From Thermosipho melanesiensis BI429 (GTDB lineage Bacteria; Thermotogota; Thermotogae; Thermotogales; Fervidobacteriaceae): DNA of 64,000 bases. Positions 60,926 through 64,000 of the stretch are shown in pieces. The first letter of the stretch is position 1, and each line of letters starts with the position of its first letter. The translations under genes and the position numbers were made by a program. The stretch is taken from positions 248,001 to 312,000 of the forward strand of contig NC_009616.1 of NCBI RefSeq assembly GCF_000016905.1, given 5' to 3'. The notes under the pieces were generated by a model, which saw nothing but the letters and a program-made list of their open reading frames with translations, made no database searches and was not told the DNA's origin.

Positions 60926-62091
60926 GTATTTCAACAAAAGTAACTTATATTACAACAGTAATTTCGGCAATTATATTAGCAATAGTTTTGATATTTATAT
61001 ACTCAACAATACAAAATCTCATAATAAAATCCACAAAAGCAGACTTACTCGAATCTGCACGCCTTCCCATGATGAGACATATGAGAAAAGATATTTATCT
61101 TTTAAAAGATGGTATATTAATTTCCGATCCTTATGGTTTGGGAATTATGAATAAAAATGGTAAGATAAAAATCAACGATAGAGTTTATTTGTTTGTCAAA
61201 CCATATCAAAATACAATAATTGCAAAAGATATTACATCAATTGAAAATTTCATTTTGAACATAAAGAAAAGATTTATCACATTATTTATCTTTTCAACAC
61301 TTTTAATAAGTTTTTCAACTTATCTTATAACAAAAAACTCGATGAAACACCTCAAAAATTTCGTAATCAAACTCTCAAAGTTAAAAGGTACAGAACTTAA
61401 CTATAGATTTGCAAAACCAAACACAAAGGACGAAGTCGACGAACTAGTTGAAAAATTCAACGAACTAATGGACAAAGTTGAAAAAAATTATAAATTACAG
61501 GAAGAATTTGTTTCAAATGTTTCACATGAATTAAAAACACCAATAGCAAACCTAATTGGCTACTCCAAAATGCTCCAAAGATGGGGCATGAAAGATAAGG
61601 AAATACTAAAAGAAAGTGTAGAAAATATCTTCAATACCGCATTGAACATGAAAGAGTTAGTAGAAAATATGATAATTATATCAAAAAGATACGATCTTGA
61701 AACCGAAAAAGTAAACCTAAAACCTTTTGTAGAAAAGATAGTCCCAAAAGAAGTAAAAATTTCTGGAAATGGTACAATTATTGCAAATAAAGATGCTTTG
61801 GAAATAGTCATTAAAAATCTTGTAAATAATGCACTCACACACGGAAAAGCTCCCGTTGAAGTATATTTGTATGAAAATAAAATAGAAATAAAAGATTCTG
61901 GAAATGGTATATCAGACGATTTAAAAAATAAAATATTTGAAAAATTTTCAAAATCAAGGAAATCAAAAGGCCATGGACTTGGACTGTATATTGTAAAAAA
62001 ACTTTGTGATCAAATGGGACTTAATGTATATTTAAAAGATTGCAAGCATACAACATTTGTTATTGAAAGGGGTGAAAAACATGAAGACTGA
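60922..62091 (+). CDS. Membrane sensor histidine kinase
   Basis: A 389-residue kinase with TM1 (about 8-29), a short extracytoplasmic domain (30-115), TM2 (about 118-137), a HAMP linker (about 138-190), HisKA with His202 ([17 protein letters not shown]) and a C-terminal ATPase domain with [10 protein letters not shown] (N box), DSGNGIS and [13 protein letters not shown] (G box). No response regulator gene is adjacent. It overlaps hslO (ATGA) and fhs (11 bases). The link to hslO suggests an envelope or redox signal, by inference. Confidence 0.93.
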   Translation: MSISTKVTYITTVISAIILAIVLIFIYSTIQNLIIKSTKADLLESARLPMMRHMRKDIYLLKDGILISDPYGLGIMNKNGKIKINDRVYLFVKPYQNTIIAKDITSIENFILNIKKRFITLFIFSTLLISFSTYLITKNSMKHLKNFVIKLSKLKGTELNYRFAKPNTKDEVDELVEKFNELMDKVEKNYKLQEEFVSNVSHELKTPIANLIGYSKMLQRWGMKDKEILKESVENIFNTALNMKELVENMIIISKRYDLETEKVNLKPFVEKIVPKEVKISGNGTIIANKDALEIVIKNLVNNALTHGKAPVEVYLYENKIEIKDSGNGISDDLKNKIFEKFSKSRKSKGHGLGLYIVKKLCDQMGLNVYLKDCKHTTFVIERGEKHED

Positions 62092-63736
62092 CATTGAAAT
62101 TGCAAGGGAGGCTAAATTAAAAAGGATATCGGATATTGCAAAAGATATTGGAATAGAAGAAAAATATCTAGAACCATACGGGAAATACATTGCCAAGGTA
62201 GATCTAAAATTCCTAAAAACATTAAATAATAAAAAGGATGGAAAATTAATCTTAGTAACTGCTATAACTCCAACTCCTGCAGGCGAAGGAAAAACTACAA
62301 CAAGTATTGGTCTTTCAATGGCTTTAAATAGATTGGGGAAAAAGTCGATAGTTACACTTAGAGAGCCTTCCTTAGGACCTGTTTTTGGGATAAAAGGTGG
62401 TGCAGCTGGCGGAGGATATTCACAAGTACTTCCAATGGAAAACATAAACTTACACTTTACCGGCGATATACATGCAATCTCATCAGCACATAACCTCATA
62501 TCAGCGGTAATTGATTCCCACATAAAATTTGGAAATAACTTAAACATAAACCCTACAAAAGTATTTTGGAAGAGAACAATGGATATGAATGATAGAGCAT
62601 TAAGGCAAATAATTGTTGGCTTAGGCGGAAATGCCAATGGACTTCCACGTGAAGATGGTTTTATAATAACAGCTGCATCAGAAATTATGGCAATACTCTG
62701 CCTTGCAAAAGATCTTAAAGATTTAAAAGAAAGACTTGGAAATATAGTTGTTGCAGAAAGTTTTGACAAAAAATTAGTTAGAGTCAAAGATTTAAAAATT
62801 GAAGGAGCTCTAACAGCCCTTCTAAAAGATGCTATCAATCCAAATATCGTTCAAACCATAGAAAATACCCCTGCATTTATACATGGTGGGCCATTTGCAA
62901 ACATTGCACATGGAACAAATAGCATAATCGCAACTAAATTAGCATTAAAATTAACAGATTATGTTGTAACCGAAGCAGGTTTTGCAGCAGATCTTGGAGC
63001 AGAAAAATTCTTAGACTTTGTAACACAAGTAGGAAATTTCGATGTAAATGCTGTTGTATTAGTTGCAACAATAAAAGCGTTAAAATACCACGGTGGAATA
63101 AAAAAAGACGAATTAAACAAAGAAAATGTAGATGCAATGTTGAAAGGAATGGAAAATTTAAAGACACATATTGAAAATTTAAAACTTTACAATGTACCAG
63201 TAGTAGTAGCCTTAAACGTATTTGCATCCGACACTACTAATGAACTAAAAGCCTTCTCCGAGCATTGTAATGCACCTCATGCCCTAGTAAGAGCTTTTGA
63301 AAAAGGAAGTAAAGGCACAATAGAACTTGCAAATACAGTATTAGAAAATATATCAGATTCAAAACATATTCCTATATTAAATCCTGAAATGTCTATCGAA
63401 GAAAAGATAGAAACACTTGCTACAAAAGTATACAGGGCAAGAAAGGTAATTTACACAGATACTGCAAAAAGTAAGTTGAAATTTTTAAAACGTCACGGTT
63501 TTGAGACACTTCCTGTAATAGTAGCAAAAACCCAATCAAGTATATCGGATGATCCAAAAAAACTAAATGCACCAAGAGATTACAATTTTACTATCAGAGA
63601 CTTTGAACTTTCCGCAGGTGCAGGATTTGTTGTTGCTCTGGCAGGTGAAATAATGCGAATGCCTGGACTTTCAAAAATTCCAAATGCGGTGAACATAGAT
63701 GTTGACGAAGATGGAAATATAGTTGGTTTATCTTAA
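62081..63736 (+). CDS. fhs: Formate-tetrahydrofolate ligase
   Basis: Makes 10-formyl-THF from formate, THF and ATP. The 551-residue enzyme has the P-loop [16 protein letters not shown] (about 64-79), the [23 protein letters not shown] segment, [15 protein letters not shown], and [13 protein letters not shown] and [14 protein letters not shown] at 62081 follows GGGGTGAAAAAC; the upstream frame from 62057 is inside the kinase gene without a ribosome-binding site. A strong terminator follows directly. Confidence 0.97.
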   Translation: MKTDIEIAREAKLKRISDIAKDIGIEEKYLEPYGKYIAKVDLKFLKTLNNKKDGKLILVTAITPTPAGEGKTTTSIGLSMALNRLGKKSIVTLREPSLGPVFGIKGGAAGGGYSQVLPMENINLHFTGDIHAISSAHNLISAVIDSHIKFGNNLNINPTKVFWKRTMDMNDRALRQIIVGLGGNANGLPREDGFIITAASEIMAILCLAKDLKDLKERLGNIVVAESFDKKLVRVKDLKIEGALTALLKDAINPNIVQTIENTPAFIHGGPFANIAHGTNSIIATKLALKLTDYVVTEAGFAADLGAEKFLDFVTQVGNFDVNAVVLVATIKALKYHGGIKKDELNKENVDAMLKGMENLKTHIENLKLYNVPVVVALNVFASDTTNELKAFSEHCNAPHALVRAFEKGSKGTIELANTVLENISDSKHIPILNPEMSIEEKIETLATKVYRARKVIYTDTAKSKLKFLKRHGFETLPVIVAKTQSSISDDPKKLNAPRDYNFTIRDFELSAGAGFVVALAGEIMRMPGLSKIPNAVNIDVDEDGNIVGLS

Positions 63737-63762
63737 GCTGGTCGTTAGACCAGCCTTTTTTT
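63737..63762 (+). terminator. Terminator after fhs
   Basis: Stem GCTGGTC/GACCAGC with a GTTA loop and C then T7, right after the fhs stop. Confidence 0.95.
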
Positions 63763-63801
63763 AGTATAAATTAGTAAAAAAAAGAAATTACAAATATTTT
63801 G

Positions 63802-63824
63802 CCTAAAACATGATTTATGTTAGG
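63802..63824. promoter_or_regulatory. Imperfect palindrome upstream of the glutamate dehydrogenase gene
   Basis: CCTAAAACATGATTTATGTTAGG has matching half-sites CCTAA.ACAT and ATGT.TAGG. It lies 21 bases upstream of the TTGAAA -35 box (63845), a typical activator position, and could equally be a repressor operator. Confidence 0.4.
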
Positions 63825-63844
63825 ATTTTCACAAAATATCGAAG

Positions 63845-63873
63845 TTGAAAAAACAATTATTTTAAGCAATAAT
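63845..63873 (+). promoter_or_regulatory. Promoter of the glutamate dehydrogenase gene
   Basis: TTGAAA (63845-63850), 17-base spacer, AATAAT (63868-63873). Start point about 30 bases before the ATG. Confidence 0.5.
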
Positions 63874-63909
63874 TTAGGTGTACTACAACACAATAGGGAG
63901 GTTTAAAAA

Positions 63910-64000
63910 ATGAAATTAAGCGAATTAGGCAGGTTAGAAGCACCAGGTCCACTCTATAAAATGGCACAACATCAATTTTTAAAAGCAGCAAAACTTATGG
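63910..64000 (+). CDS. Glutamate dehydrogenase N-terminus, 3' end outside window
   Basis: The 30 visible codons start ATG after GGGAGG and contain PGPLYKMAQHQFLKAAKLM. This matches the N-terminal helix of Thermotogales NAD(P)-glutamate dehydrogenase (SLYEMAxxQFxxAAxLM pattern). The catalytic part lies beyond the window, so the call rests on a short piece. It has its own promoter and is separated from fhs by a terminator. Confidence 0.65.
   Translation, partial: MKLSELGRLEAPGPLYKMAQHQFLKAAKLM

Noticed and set aside
62032-62838. 268-codon minus-strand frame opposite fhs
   Set aside because: Antisense shadow of a well-conserved gene; no ribosome-binding site and no recognisable protein features.

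Overview
The window looks like chromosome of an AT-rich member of the Thermotogales, most likely Thermosipho or a close relative. The reasons are the Thermotogales-type 16S/23S rRNA with GC-rich RNA genes in otherwise AT-rich DNA, the [18 protein letters not shown] type of ATP synthase c subunit, many TTG start codons, and relics of a 30-nt CRISPR repeat. The genus is an inference. Most of the window is dense housekeeping sequence in long co-directional runs. I see no prophage, insertion sequence or intact defence island.

Layout. (1) 1-9137, minus strand: mtnA, serS, dxs, an Asp23-family gene, a yloV/fakA-type gene, rseC-like, an alpha/beta hydrolase, fliW, csrA, gatC, smpB and the start of deoC, probably one transcript from an extended -10 promoter. 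(2) 9197-12685, minus: leuS and a SurA-like foldase; leuS shares an overlapping divergent promoter with rsmE. (3) 12764-13818, plus: rsmE and a small hypothetical gene, meeting a minus operon (HD-GYP variant, receiver-GGDEF, site-2 protease, GNAT acetyltransferase) at a shared terminator. (4) ispG on plus; a divergent DnaN-like sliding-clamp paralogue on minus. (5) 20904-24779, plus: a pyrimidine operon pyrC-pyrK-pyrD-pyrF-pyrE behind a leader that encodes a 16-residue peptide abutting an intrinsic terminator. (6) 24810-29649, minus: an rrn operon (16S-23S-5S) with no spacer tRNA. (7) 29715-34236, minus: a three-subunit flavin/iron-sulfur dehydrogenase and a solute-binding protein. (8) 34388-36833, plus: tex and cheW; then priA (minus), an FmdB-type zinc ribbon gene (plus) and a cold-shock gene (minus). 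(9) 39702-40272: a gene-poor stretch with degenerate CRISPR repeats. (10) 40273-46179, minus: a large GAF/PAS histidine kinase, panD, a Cys-rich small protein, two uncharacterised proteins, a lipM-like gene and rsmI. (11) 46216-59675, minus: recJ, ruvX-like, tRNA-Arg, a Xaa-Pro peptidase, the complete F-type ATP synthase operon, a DegV gene, a small membrane protein and the long ribosome hibernation factor. (12) 59753-64000, plus: a small orphan gene with a sequestered start site, hslO, a histidine kinase, fhs and the first codons of a glutamate dehydrogenase.

Themes: isoprenoid synthesis (dxs, ispG), UMP synthesis, envelope and protein-quality factors (rseP, SurA-like, rseC-like), c-di-GMP signalling, a probably Na+-coupled ATP synthase, and both halves of a fatty-acid-kinase type system (yloV/fakA and degV/fakB) at different loci. 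The most interesting points are regulatory: the pyr leader and its ATT-started pyrC, the folded leader of the 69-residue orphan, a hairpin between atpD and atpC, and the DnaN-like paralogue.
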